From the NCBI GenBank assembly GCA_024364805.1, contig CM044501.1, positions 106,338,137-106,364,808 on the forward strand: a DNA stretch of 26,672 nucleotides, given 5' to 3'. This document shows positions 1 through 10,490 of this stretch, piece after piece. Numbering within the stretch: position 1 is the first letter of the stretch; each line of letters begins with the position of its first letter. The notes below the pieces were generated by a model. It had not been told where the DNA came from and did no database searches. It saw only the letters and a list, made by a program, of their open reading frames with translations. Both the position numbers and the translations under genes were made by a program. The stretch comes from Euprymna scolopes (taxonomy: Eukaryota > Mollusca > Cephalopoda > Sepiida > Sepiolidae).

Positions 1-329
1 TAGGGAGTAAAATAAATAGATTTTTAAAAACAAAAAAGGGGAATATATTAGGCGGCGACCTTTGAGTAGGGGTTGACCAGGGGGAGATAAAACAAAAAAG
101 ATGGGGGGGGGGTAGTGGTAGGGTAGCCTCGGAAGGTTCTCTAGTGCCAAAAAACAAACAATCGGGGGACAGGATCTCATTTGTACCACCAGTCAAGAGT
201 CTCTTTACTTTTTATTTGTCTAACCTAGCGAGATGGGCTCCTTAGAACCCAGTATCGCATGTGTCATGCCTATGGTGGTAACACGAATTCAAACTTGGCG
301 CCTCATCGGATGCACAAGTTAGCGTAAAA
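1..329. other. Left-edge spacer, no gene seen
   Basis: AT-rich sequence with short G runs (near 107-115). I see no coding frame, tRNA or recognisable repeat apart from the U2-like stretch that follows. Confidence 0.5.
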
Positions 330-402
330 ACTTAAAAAGCTAAGAACAGTATCTGGTAACAACAGACCTTTGATCTTAACCAAAAAGGCCAAGCACAATA
401 GT
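330..402 (-). pseudogene. Possible degenerate U2 snRNA copy
   Basis: Read on the minus strand, about 390 down to 371 gives GGCCTTTTTGGTTAAGATCA, very close to the start of U2 snRNA (GGCCTTTTGGCTAAGATCA). It is followed at about 353-340 by ATACTGTTCTTA, like the U2 segment ATCTGTTCTTA, then a T-rich stretch. Farther along, near 303-312, ATCCGATGAGG resembles the U2 stem-IIa region. The branch-site recognition sequence (GTAGTA in U2) is not preserved. The pieces are in the right order but spacing differs by several bases. This fits a retroposed, decayed U2 copy or a U2-derived SINE head. Chance similarity is not excluded, and the comparison is from memory. Confidence 0.4.
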
Positions 403-667
403 GTTACAGACAGATGGACCCATGGCGTGACTTATAGAGTCACTTGCACGCGACTAAAAATGAACCATTTGTAACTTCCAAACAAGATAATGCTAATTAG
501 TGATAAGTAAAATTATTTTAATGTTTAGTTTTTAAATTTCCATTACATTTAATAAGAGATCTATTCTTTGCCCTTGAACTTATTTAAAAGCATGCTTTTA
601 GTTAAAACAAACGTAGTGTCTACTTGAAGGTTGAATAAAAAAAATGGCTGCCCTATGAATTTACATT
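403..667. other. AT-rich spacer, nothing recognised
   Basis: No coding frame or repeat was recognised between the U2-like stretch and the first LINE. Confidence 0.5.
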
Positions 668-1650
668 TAATAGGGGTTCTATTCTAGGCCCCACACTTTC
701 TTCTCTATAGCAATGATTTTCTTTAGAATATTATTCAGAAGATTAATATCCATGTTAATGATGGCACTCTGTATTCTGGTATTGCTTATCGTTCATCTCT
801 CTAGGATCAGTTGAAATATATGCCTGATCTAGAAATCGACCTTGGTTTGGTTGCGGATTCGGGTATGAAATGCATTGCTCTGTTTAATCCTGTTCTGACT
901 TTGGTTGTATCTTTCAATTATAGGCATTTCCCTTTTAACAAAATTCTCATGGATGGCTTCGCTCTTCATAAGAAATTAACTAAAACTTCTTGGTCTTTCT
1001 CATCAAATCTATCTTGGAGTTCATATATTAGATTCATTGCTCTTTCTGCTATTCGTTAAAATGGTTCTCTATATCGCTTCATATTCGCACACCTGAGGTT
1101 AATCTCTATTCCTACAAATTTACTATCAGACCATATATGGAGTACTGTTGTCCTATGTTGGTCGATGAATCTATCTTCTTTGAAGATTCTTGATAGGATG
1201 CAGAAACATCTGTAATTTGATTAGCACCACCTTCTGCAACCACCCCTCTCTCTCTTTTTCTCTCTCTCTCATGATGTTGCTAATCTCAATCTTTTCTATA
1301 AATACTATGGCATATGTTATTTAGAATTGTTTAATCTTTTCCCTGCTTTCTTTGTCCGAGATCATTTGACTCCTTGGTCTAGTGGTCTTCATCAATTCTG
1401 TTTTGATACCTCGTTGTAATACAGTTTTCCAACAACTGCAAAGTTGTGGAACTCTCTTCCTACTTATTGGCCTTGGTCTTGAAAAGATGATGTAAGGAGT
1501 TAACAAGGACAAAAGATGATCAGAGAAGACCAAGGCTAATAGTTTTTTGTTTTTTGTTTTTTTGGAATAGTCATCTTTCTTCGTTCTTGTTAGCTCCTTA
1601 CATCAAATGGCTTTATAACTTCTGTGTTGATTTCTATTTAAAAAAAAAAA
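668..1650 (+). mobile_element. Decayed CR1/Jockey-like LINE, C-terminal RT and 3' end
   Basis: Plus-strand frames, broken by stops and frameshifts, spell the second half of a non-LTR reverse transcriptase. A GSILGPTL-like motif lies at about 672. A degraded YADD box (reading NVNDGTLYSG) lies near 755. The segment NLSWSSYIRFIALSAIR (as in 'DLKWNSYIRSIAK') ends at 1057. Then come a YCC-like motif near 1140, DRMQK at ~1195, ANLNLFYKY at ~1280 and AKLWNSLPTY at ~1440. The order matches CR1/Jockey-superfamily LINEs; the exact clade is uncertain. The 3' tail carries a CTCCTTACATCAA motif near 1594-1606 and ends in an A run at about 1640. The 5' half is missing and the YADD box is degraded, so it is inactive. 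Confidence 0.8.
1470..1606. repeat. Fold-back inverted repeat in LINE 3' tail
   Basis: GCCTTGGTCTT (1470-1480) is matched by its reverse complement at 1526-1536. In addition 1490-1521 is an imperfect reverse complement of the normal tail at 1571-1604. A piece of the LINE 3' end therefore appears once inverted and once in normal orientation. Confidence 0.75.
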
Positions 1651-1689
1651 AAAAAGAATAAAAGGCTTTTCTTTTTGCAAAAAATCATG

Positions 1690-2135
1690 TAGTCTTTTTT
1701 GGTGTGGTGGTGCAATAGTAGCATTATGATAAAAAAGAAGTTTAAAAAACATTTTTCTTCTTACAATATTATTTTTAGACAAAAAACTAACACCATAGAA
1801 AACTTGCTGATAAACTTTCTTCTATCTTAAAATTATTCAAGTAATCTGTCATATTTCCATGATTGGAAGAAGTCCTTTGTTGTCCCTATTTGTAAAAATG
1901 CTGGTAATAAATCGACCCAACTAAGTATCATCCGGCTAGTCGCTTTTTCCAAGAACTGCAGATTTCTGGAACTTTTGTTAATACTGTATTCCTCCTGCCT
2001 ATAGCCTTGGTCTTTACAAGACTACAACTAATAAGCACTGCTTTTGCAATGATCATCTTTTGATTTTGTTAACTCCTTAGATCAAGTGGCTTCACACCTT
2101 ATCAGGGGTGATTTCTGTAAAAAACAAAGATTTTT
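1690..2135 (+). mobile_element. Internally deleted copy of the same CR1/Jockey-like LINE
   Basis: Frames read DWKKSFVVPICKNAGNKS at about 1860-1915, the N-terminal RT motif of CR1/Jockey-type LINEs. They pass directly into a C-terminal motif (FPRTADFWN, ~1945-1975) and the shared 3' tail (TTGTTAACTCC, then AAGTGGCTTCA, ~2065-2095). The middle of the RT, including the catalytic box, is deleted. The tail matches the element at 668-1650 and the short tails at 16060 and 16685. Confidence 0.65.
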
Positions 2136-3397
2136 TTAATGGGTTAAACAAAAATACCCAATTAATCAAAATGCAATTAACTTAGTCAAAAAATTTTTAA
2201 AATGCTGACTTTTTTCTCCTCGGTCTGAAAGAAAAAAAATAATAATTATGCAAAAAACATACTTTTTAAATTTAATTTGTTTTTGACATAAAAGCAACAG
2301 TTAGAAAACTATGAAGTTTTCTAATAAAACAAGTTTTTTCAATACACAATTTATTAATTAATGAGGAAATCATGGAATATTAATTTAAATATAATAATTT
2401 CTTGAATATTTGGTGAATTTATAAAAACTGTGGGTTATGAAAGTTTTCATTTTGTTCCTTTTGAATGAAGATTCCGGCATAGTTGCCCGATTATTTCAAG
2501 TTTTCTTATTTCTCTTTTTTTATTCAAACGTGATTATCACAAGACGCGCCAAATATAAAGGTGCAAGAAAATTAGTTTCTAATTTTTTCCTGAACTGAAT
2601 GGATGTAATTTAATATTCTCTAATTCAAGGGATCTCTTCCCACCTTATCAGAGACTTATGCTTTCTCTGACTGAATCCCCATTGTGGGGAAGTTGAATTA
2701 ATTCCCAATTGGAAACTTGTATAAGAAATTACTGATTCAACACAATTTCTGATATGACTATATTAAACTTTCTACTTTACGACAAAGTGTAATTGGCTAT
2801 TCCAAATTTTTGATTAGCCTCGGTCAAGGAGAGTGGATTACTTGGAGAGGTACTTATCATCCCATCGGCATGCAAAAATGCATCGCTTATTCAAGCATAG
2901 ACAGAATCACAAAATCCACTCAAGGTAAGTGTCTTGGTGTTTGTGAATTTCATGTCCTTGGTCTACCTCTTATGTGAATTTTCTTCACAAAACCAATGAC
3001 TTCTCAAAAGATAGTGTTGTTTTAATTTGGACAGACAACGAGCAGATGATCATAATCTGTACAAATATTTTTGATACGGCTTTTGTTGATAGTATTTTGA
3101 CTCATGAATATCGAATTTTGGCTGTTTTCATGGAAACAAGATCAACATTACTCCTGGAAAATGAATAAAAAAAATGTTTTACAAATCAAATTCTTTTAAA
3201 AGTAACTTTTATTAGTCCTGGTAACATTTATTTATTTTATTTTTTTTGACAATTTTGTTCGTTTGCTATTTAAAAAAAAGTAAAAAGAAAAGTTAAATTC
3301 AAGTTTTATAATAGATTTTTTGTGACAAAATACTATGTACACGCAAATTTATTCATAATTGTAAAATTATTCAAGCACAACTGAATTTTTTTTTTAA
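2136..3397. other. AT-rich spacer, no supported gene
   Basis: Long A/T-rich stretch. The 64-codon open frame at 2974-3168 has no clear family signature. No RNA gene or repeat boundary was seen. Confidence 0.5.
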
Positions 3398-3917
3398 TTA
3401 CACAACACCTTAAATTTAAATCAATGTATTCAAGCAGTCCTTCAAGTTTTATGATATCTTTTTGTGTATTAAATTGTTAGGTGAAAGTTCAGAAGAGTTA
3501 CCATCCTCGAGCCCAATAACATAAGTGCATAAGTGCCAATAAAGTGATTTTTAATATCATATTCAGCTAAATCCATAACAAGCAACAAATGTTACTTTTC
3601 TACCTACATTGCTCATTATTTTTTAGTACTTATTTTTTTAGAAATAATTACACAACATTTTAAATATGAATCAGTGTATTCAAACAGTCTGTTGGAAAAG
3701 AAATATGTAAAAATAAAGTTACCGTAAAAATAATGTAACCGTGATATTTTTTTTTTTTTTTAATAGTATTTTCAAGTTTTACAATATCTTTTTGTTTATT
3801 AAATTGTTAGGTGAAAGTACAGAATAGTTACAATACGGCCGCTAGCCTGGTAACATAAGTGCATAAGTATCAATAAAGTGATTTTTAATATCGTATTCAG
3901 CTAAATCCATAACAAGC
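3398..3917. repeat. ~190-bp direct repeat, second copy split
   Basis: Copy 1 is 3398-3587. Copy 2 is 3647-3690 plus 3771-3917, separated by about 80 bases containing two similar GTTACCG/GTAACCG words and a T run. Shared blocks include AATTACACAACA, AAATTGTTAGGTGAAAG, ATAAGTGCATAAGT, a polyadenylation-like CAATAAAGTG and TCAGCTAAATCCATAACAAG. The copies differ at roughly one base in ten, so the duplication is old. No terminal inverted repeats or coding capacity were seen. It could be a short non-autonomous element or a local tandem duplication. Confidence 0.75.
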
Positions 3918-4569
3918 GACACTTGAATGAATGGTTTATTTTATTGATGCTACACCATAATCATGTGATTAAAATTTTAGCAGATGAAAAATTGGGAGAC
4001 AGAAAAGTAAAGAGTTTCGCGCTGCCTTATAATGGATGCATTTCGTATTTATATCGCCCAAATTCATAATTTTTTATTTTCTTAATTATTAGCTACTTGA
4101 TCAATTTACATGATTTTGGAAAAATCCACATGTGTACATAAAAATTTTCTCTGTGTGTTAAGTGTAATTCTAAATAACCACCGCATTTTTTAAAAAATTT
4201 TATTCACAGTTAATTCTTCTATTTAGTATAGTTTAATTGGCGAAGAAATAAATTTATTTTTCTAGTGTTTCCTTTATTGCATGTGCAATTCATGACATTA
4301 CGCATGCTTAAAATGAAATACAATGTATGCACTTTATATCATGTATGTCATACATTTAAGCACACTTAAAATGACATACATAACACAAAACATGGGAAAT
4401 AATTCATGTTTCCTTATCACATACGAATAAATTAATCTTTTTTATGCAGTTAAAACGGGAAATTACTTTAATCTGATTTGTAATTAATTCCATTATTTAG
4501 CAAAGTAAAAAAAAATGATAGAAACAACGGAAATAAATTTATTTTACTACAATTTTCTTTATTTATTTT
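3918..4569. other. AT-rich spacer with short ATG/CAT-rich repeats
   Basis: Around 4280-4385 short words such as CATACA, CATGTATG and CTTAAAATGA(C/A)AT recur imperfectly in both orientations. No gene is visible. Confidence 0.5.
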
Positions 4570-5044
4570 GCAAATAATAATAGTTTATATTCCCTTTGCG
4601 CTGAGTAGCAAAATCTGTCCTGACTATTTGTTTATAGGCCAGCCATTTTTATAAATCCATTTGTGAGTAAGCCTTGATCTTCATTATATAGGAAATCTCC
4701 CATTATTAAACCATTGGGTTGGATCCTCCCTATCTAGTTGAACTCATCCAGAAAACTTTCTGCTCTCTTATGTTATTTCCATCCTCATTTTCTTGTTTTT
4801 ATCTATTTTTCTTTATTTCTTCATTTGTTTGTGAGGCCTAGTCCTCTTCTCTTTTTATGTTATCATGCACATGTATTGGTTTCAGTATATCATCCTATGT
4901 AGGACTAACATTGTTCCGGTCTTGATATCAAGCCTTTTGATATTTTGTAGCCAGTCAATAATACCAAAACTATATGAGATGAAAAAGATTGCAAGCTGGT
5001 TAAGGCAGTTATATTGTATTGGGAGCTTAGTCCTGATTTTTGTT
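4570..5044 (-). mobile_element. RLE-type LINE fragment (copy C)
   Basis: On the minus strand the fragment opens in the RT thumb region: SYSFGIIDWLQNIKRLD (about 4975-4925) matches YNFGIVDLPQRHINRLD in copy B. It continues to SFLDEFN (~4755) and EDQGLLTNGFIKMAGL (~4690-4640), the motif before the zinc finger of this family. It is truncated at both ends relative to the family and contains stops. Its 5' edge abuts the 3' tail of copy B, in the same orientation. Confidence 0.75.
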
Positions 5045-5775
5045 TTTAAAATTTTCTTTTTATTTTGTTTTAGCTGGAGGTTGGGCATGCCAGACCTTCA
5101 CCTGCTACATTTTTAAACGATTTCAAGCATTTACCCGCTAACTCAAATATTCCAACCGAGAGATTGTTTTTAAGATTCTGACCATCCCTTAAAGTGCAAT
5201 TATTTTAATTTCTCCTGCACTTGGTTCACCAGGTAGTTTTTAAACTTGTTTATCATGAGTTCAGCTGCTCCTATAATTACTGGAATTATAGAGATCTTCC
5301 TAAGATTCCAGTTTCTTTTTTATTTGCATTTCGTCATCTTTTCTATTTCAGCTCTGTTTAACCGAACATCATTGAAGGCACTAAATTCTATTAAGGTTGC
5401 TTCTTTCTACTTCTTGTCCCATATTACCATATCAGGTTTTATGGCTTCATTTCTTTTTTGCATGTAATTGTAGGAATTGCATAGTCAGGAATAGTTTATG
5501 ACTTATTTCTGATTGTTCTTTCTGGTATATATTTCCATGACTTCCTGCTGCATTCGATATTCAACTTTTTACAGATCATCTAGTGGAGATATTTACACAC
5601 TTCATGGTGCCGTGTCGTATAGTAGCAATCCCCTAGCAGAACCTTACTGTTGGATGTCAGGTGGCTTGAACTCTCTATTTCTGTGTAGCAGAATCGGCAC
5701 TTATCATTGCTGAGACCAATCATTTTCTTAAAAACATTGGTCATCAAGCCTTGATCTTGGGAAGCCATTATGTCA
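5045..5775 (-). mobile_element. RLE-type LINE copy B, C-terminal part and 3' tail
   Basis: Reading leftwards from 5775: MASQDQGLMTNVFKKMIGL, then a zinc-finger motif CRFC...ESSSHL, then GDCYYTTRHHEVCKYLH. Farther along, near 5300, is the family motif IIPVIIGA, followed by NQVQEKLK near 5225. This order (CCHC finger, then a restriction-like endonuclease region ending in IIPVxxGA) is characteristic of R2/R4/NeSL-type LINEs. The KPD...D endonuclease core between ~5560 and 5330 is eroded. The A-rich tail on this strand ends near 5045. It is the right-hand continuation of copy B, separated by the nested element at 5776-8040. Confidence 0.8.
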
Positions 5776-8040
5776 TCATGACGGGCTCCTTGTCCGTCCG
5801 GACCAATGTGATTCTTCATCTCCAGAGTTTCCTGTCTTCCATCAGCTGCCTCAGGTCTTCAGGTTCACAGTTGGCATTGTGTGCTATTTGCTGGATGTAT
5901 GTGGCTATAGGTCATCCTTTGCTTGTATGTCCGTGTCGTGGAGTCCATAGCAATACATCACTCACCGATTCATGCTTGCTCCTCGAACAATGACCAGCAA
6001 ATTGTAGGCGTCTTTCTCTGATGGTATTAGATATGGCAGGTAGGTTGCCATAAAGTTGCTGCTTCGTGGGATGATTTTGCCAAGATATATTTAATACTGT
6101 TCGTAGCATACGGGTTTATGTGCCGTTTAGTTTTCTTTCCAATCTTTTGGTGAGTGTCCAGGTTGTAGCACCGTAAACAAGGAAAAACTCTACCACTGCC
6201 CTGAAGAACTGCCTTTTTATTTTGTTAGTCCTGAAGTCCATACTGAACGCAGCTCATCCAATGCGGCCCATGTTTTTGAGATGCGAGTTTCAATATCTCT
6301 CTCTCTCTCTCTGGAAACTGTTGCTGCCCAGATACGTAAACTCAGCAACTTCTTTCAGTGTTGATCCAACCAGAGCCCTGATCTCTCCTTTCACATTGAA
6401 AGTCATAAACTTTGTCTTATCCGCATTTATGTGGAGACCAATGTCATTTGCAGACTTTTCTAGCTTATGTAACAGTGTTTGCACATCAGCAGTGTTGTTC
6501 GTGAACAAAGCAATATCGTCTGCGTAATCTGCATCAGTTATGTGTGCTGATTGATGACGTCTGTTTCTGGATTCATTTAGGGTGAAGCCTAGCGTTTTGT
6601 ATATATCAACAGAGGTGCAAAGTACGAAGTCAAGACAGACAATGAAAAAAAAAGGGGCAAGAGTATCTCCTTGTAGAACCTGGTGCAGATGTCAAAAAGT
6701 TCAGTGTTCCCATCTGGGGACCTGACCATTGCTCGAGTGTGCTCATATAGCATCATGATAGCATTAATGACTTCATTTGGAATACCATGTGCTTTTAATA
6801 TGCTGACCATTTTTCCTCTATGCACAGAGTTGAATGCTTTGAATAAATCTACAAAAATCATGACTGCCTCAATGTTTTTGGCTTTGACTCCTTCAATTAA
6901 TCTCCTAACAGTAAGTATTTGACTAGTAGTAGAGCGATTCTTTCTAAATCCATTCTGGTTCTTCCTGAGCACTTCTCCGATCTTTAGTTCGATATGGTTG
7001 AGAAGCATGGCATTGTAGATTTTTGCTGCAATTGGAGTGAGTGTTATTCCTCTGTAGTTGCTTGGTATGCTTAGGTCACCCTTCTTGGGGAAGGGAAGTA
7101 TGCATTCTTCCTTCCATATATGAATAACTTTTTGTTTATATACAGAATTGCATGAATTAAGAAGCATGTCATTGAAGTCACCTGTCTTCCATACTTCAGG
7201 AGGTATGTTATCTAACCCTGCAGCTTTACGATTCTTGGTCCTCTTTAGTACAGTTAGAAGTTCCTCCATTGTAAAATCGCCCTTCTCATTATTGAGTTCC
7301 TGTACAACAATCGGCTGAATTGGTTGGTCTGTCACTTCTGGTTTGTTTCTGAGTAGTTTTTCAAAATGTGCTTTCCATTTCGAACGTCCATTTTTTGGAG
7401 TGTTTGCCTTTAACTTAGCTTTGGCAGGTCGTTTGCACCCAGATATCTCATTTACTACTTGCCAAGCCAGTTATGATTGTTATCTGCTGCATTCTGGATT
7501 CGATCTATTTGTTCTTGACCATACTTCTGTTCTGATAGGTACATCATGTCAAGATTTTGAAGCGCCTGCTTCCTTACTTTTGTATTCTGTCGAGTGGGGT
7601 ATTTATCTTGCTTTTTTATTATGTTTTTTTTAACTTTTCTCGTTTTGATATTTGTCATTTTCCCACGGTACTTTTCGCTTTACCTTGAGCTTCAGAGGTA
7701 TACACTTCTTTACTGCTTGTTGGTGCGATCTAACAAAGTTTTCATAGGTGGTATTAGCAGTTGGTTCCTGCTCTTGTGTTTGTAAAGCATCAAATTGGTA
7801 TGGAATTCTGGTTTTAGTCATATTGAATCTTTCGATAGCTCAGCTAATATCACCTGTATGAGCTATGTCTACAGGCGAATCGCAGTAGTTTCTCAATTAG
7901 ATTAGTTGAACCTGACCGTTGATCTCTTAATGATCCTTCTGCTCAGCATCTTTTGTGCCCTGCTATTAACTGATTTTTTAGTTCTTCCGCCAAGGCGCAT
8001 AACTGTTATGCTACTCCCCATGACATTACCAGGGCCCATT
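5776..8040 (-). mobile_element. APE-type (RTE-like) LINE nested in copy B
   Basis: Minus-strand frames cover the linker and reverse transcriptase of a non-LTR element. In order: MTKTRIPYQFDAL and ENFVRSHQQAVKKCIP (7821-7710); a 248-codon RT frame (7335-6589) with KNRKAAGLDNIPPE, KKGDLSIPSNYRGITL, QNGFRKNRSTTSQI and VDLFKAFNSV; the catalytic DADYADDIALF (YADD codons at 6515-6526); LHINADKTKFMTF and FTYLGSN (to ~6320); and the C-terminal LRTVLNISW...TKQQLYGNLP...RRLQFAGHC (6109-5960) ending near 5776. The upstream endonuclease is absent, so the copy is 5'-truncated. It has a few frameshifts and a (CT)n tract at 6299-6312 near a deleted piece. Sequence from 7871 to 8040 lies within the insertion but is not assigned. 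The clade is from memory; the LINE call is firm. Confidence 0.88.
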
Positions 8041-8176
8041 AGCCAGTTCATAATTCTCTCCTAATCATAGTGAAGCAAGCCTCTTTTTAGCCAGTCTATG
8101 AGACCTTCCTTATCTATATAGTCCTGGGTTAATTCATCCAGAAACTATTTGGCACACTGTTGGTTGGCACATTCTA

Positions 8177-8233
8177 TTTCTTTTTTTTTTTTTTTTTTTT
8201 TTTTTTTTCTTTCTTCTTTCTTTTTTTTTTTTT
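8177..8233. repeat. Poly-T tract
   Basis: Nearly pure T (A on the LINE's coding strand) with a few C interruptions, inside copy B. Similar T runs occur at 10221-10241 and 16203-16223. Confidence 0.95.
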
Positions 8234-9042
8234 GCAAAGGAAGTTCTTGGTGCACTTTTAACAACTATATTAGTCTATTTCTGTGGCAGACTTGTTTTCT
8301 GATTCTGTCACATTTGTAAGATAGTTTTTGTCAAAAATGTTTGGTCAGTTACGTGATGAAGGTTGTTTTAATGGTTCTTGTTTCTGTATGTTGGTGCACT
8401 ATTTTGAGATTTGAATTTGGGGAGCTCATCAGAAATTGGCCGGTGTTCATGATAGTCAATTTTTGAGAAATCCATACTCCCTGCTCCTGCGTAGGTAGTT
8501 TCTGTATGTTATCCCGTGCAATTTCAAAATTTTCCGCGCTTTAGTGTCTAGTCTGTTTATATGCCTTTGTGGCAAGTCAACAATACCAAAGTTGTATGTT
8601 AACACACGCATGACTAGTTTGCAATGATCTTGTTTTTGCTTGTAAGTTCTGTTTTACAGATTTTCCTTACATGGCATATATATTCGTTGCCAATTTTTCT
8701 ATCATCTTGGCATTTACTGCTCTTCTATGCCTTTGATGCCAGTACCTTCATCAAGCTGTATGTTTTCCGTTTAGACTTTCTTCCCAACTCTGATAGAGTA
8801 TGTGGCACATTTGTCCAAACCAAACTTCATTCCAATATCTGGAGAAGTTATGTATGACTTGCAAGTGTCGCCTTACGTCAGCATCTGACCGGGCATACAG
8901 CTTGAGGTTATCCATCAAGAGTAGATTGTTGACTCTTTTGTTCAGATGTTGTTGGTGGCCCTGGCTTAGATTGTAGGCACTATAGTTTTTTAGTAGTTTG
9001 CTTAACGGATCTATCGTTAAGCAGAGGATAGCTTAATAACTA

Positions 9043-9096
9043 AACAAGCAGGGTATAAGAGGAAGTGAAAACACTTCCTCCTACACCCTGTTTGTT
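9043..9096. repeat. 25-bp-arm hairpin at an RT deletion point
   Basis: The left arm 9043-9067 and right arm 9072-9096 are inverted complements with about three mismatches and a 4-base AAAA loop. The right arm, read on the minus strand, is the LINE coding sequence for EQTGCRRK; the left arm is a snap-back copy of it. The RT motifs expected next in the protein are missing. Confidence 0.9.
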
Positions 9097-10430
9097 CTTT
9101 TTCCAAGTATGCTCCGGGGGAAAGGTGTTGATAGATACTGACTGCAACCAACAGTGAAGAGATTGTTAGTGATAGTGAGATAGCAGATGGGTCTGTATTT
9201 ACTAGGACGTTGTGTTTCACTCATTTTTGGTATGAGAGTTGTATCGTCTTTTAAAAATTATGGAGGCATGGCCTCTTCACCCCCAATAATCTGTAGAAGC
9301 AATTGCTATAATGACTTTGTAGTGCCGTTAGTTGCTTAAGCCAGAAATTGGATGGGTTGTCTATGCCATTTTTTTTTTTTGTAATTCTGGAACCCATTCA
9401 GCATTTGTTTTATCATTTCAGCTGCTATCTCTGGCTCTAGCATTTTAGGTGCGTGTTCGTTGCTTTTAGCAACATCTTAGATCCATTTCGCCTCTTCATT
9501 GTACATGATCTTGGTTTCGAACAGAGGCCTCCAATAATCCCCTGACTCTTGCTTTCGGGTGACTTTTCTTTCATTATTATGTCTTTTATTAAGCTTTGAT
9601 ATAATAGTCATGCGTTTTGTTTAAACCGTTTATTTTTTATTTTTGTCAACTTTTTCTTTTTTGTTTTGCCGAGTGCTGGGATCTTGCCCTAGTTTCCTGT
9701 CTATATTCTTAATTTCCTCTACTCTTGTGTACTATTTCACACTGAGTTTGCAGATGATGTTCTTCAGCCGTCCTTGCACTGCAGGGGCACTGAGGATTTG
9801 TTTGATCTGAGGCGATTCATTTCTACAAAGGTTCAGCTACTTTTAGAGCTTCTGTTTCCAGTGCAGTGTTTTTTTTTTTTTGTTTTTTTTTTCTTCAGAC
9901 TCCCATTGTTTTATATTTAGGAATTTAGGGACAATCTTTCTAAGTCCTGCGGTATATAAATCTGGTTAAGCTCAGTGATGGATGTATTGTACGTGTTGTA
10001 TGGGACAAGTCTCTGAAGAACAATATTAACCCTTTTTATCACTGTCCTAGTAACTCTGGTCTTCCTTCAGCCCCATCTTCTGGACCTCTGCAATAGTCTT
10101 AGATAGATCTTCCTCTAATGTTAACTGTTGATCATTCGGTTCCGGCAGTTCCTGAAGTAGATGTGCTGATACAGACGTTGGTAGTCATGAGGAAGAACCA
10201 ACGTTCATTGAGGGGCTGGGTTTTTTTTTTTTTTTTTTTTTCATTATTACTTGCTGGTGGTGAGCGAGCTGAAGCAGTCATTCAACAAAGGAGATCCTGG
10301 TGTTAAAGTGGATCCATGTTGAAGTGTCATAGGCACAGACAGTTCAGTTGGATAAATAGGTGAGTAGTAGTATGGTTCTGCCTGTGTTTTGAGGTGGTGC
10401 ATTGGTCAATGATGGGAATTGTGATTGAGT

Positions 10431-10490
10431 TTTCCAACGGACTCTGATGAGAACTGATACTTTCCAACAGACTCTAATGAGAACTGATAC
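10431..10490. repeat. 30-bp tandem duplication in LINE N-terminal region
   Basis: Units 10431-10460 and 10461-10490 differ at two bases. Being a multiple of three, the duplication keeps frame and gives a repeated VSVLIRV(C/R)WK on the minus strand. Confidence 0.9.

Noticed and set aside
2974-3168. 64-codon plus-strand ORF with a WTDNEQ segment, vaguely like a piggyBac transposase motif
   Set aside because: Only a few residues fit, no DDD catalytic context or terminal repeats are visible, and the surroundings give no support.
5246-5467. Hydrophobic plus-strand ORFs at 4865-5116 and 5246-5467 that look like small membrane proteins
   Set aside because: They are antisense to the minus-strand LINE; the hydrophobicity comes from T-rich complement.
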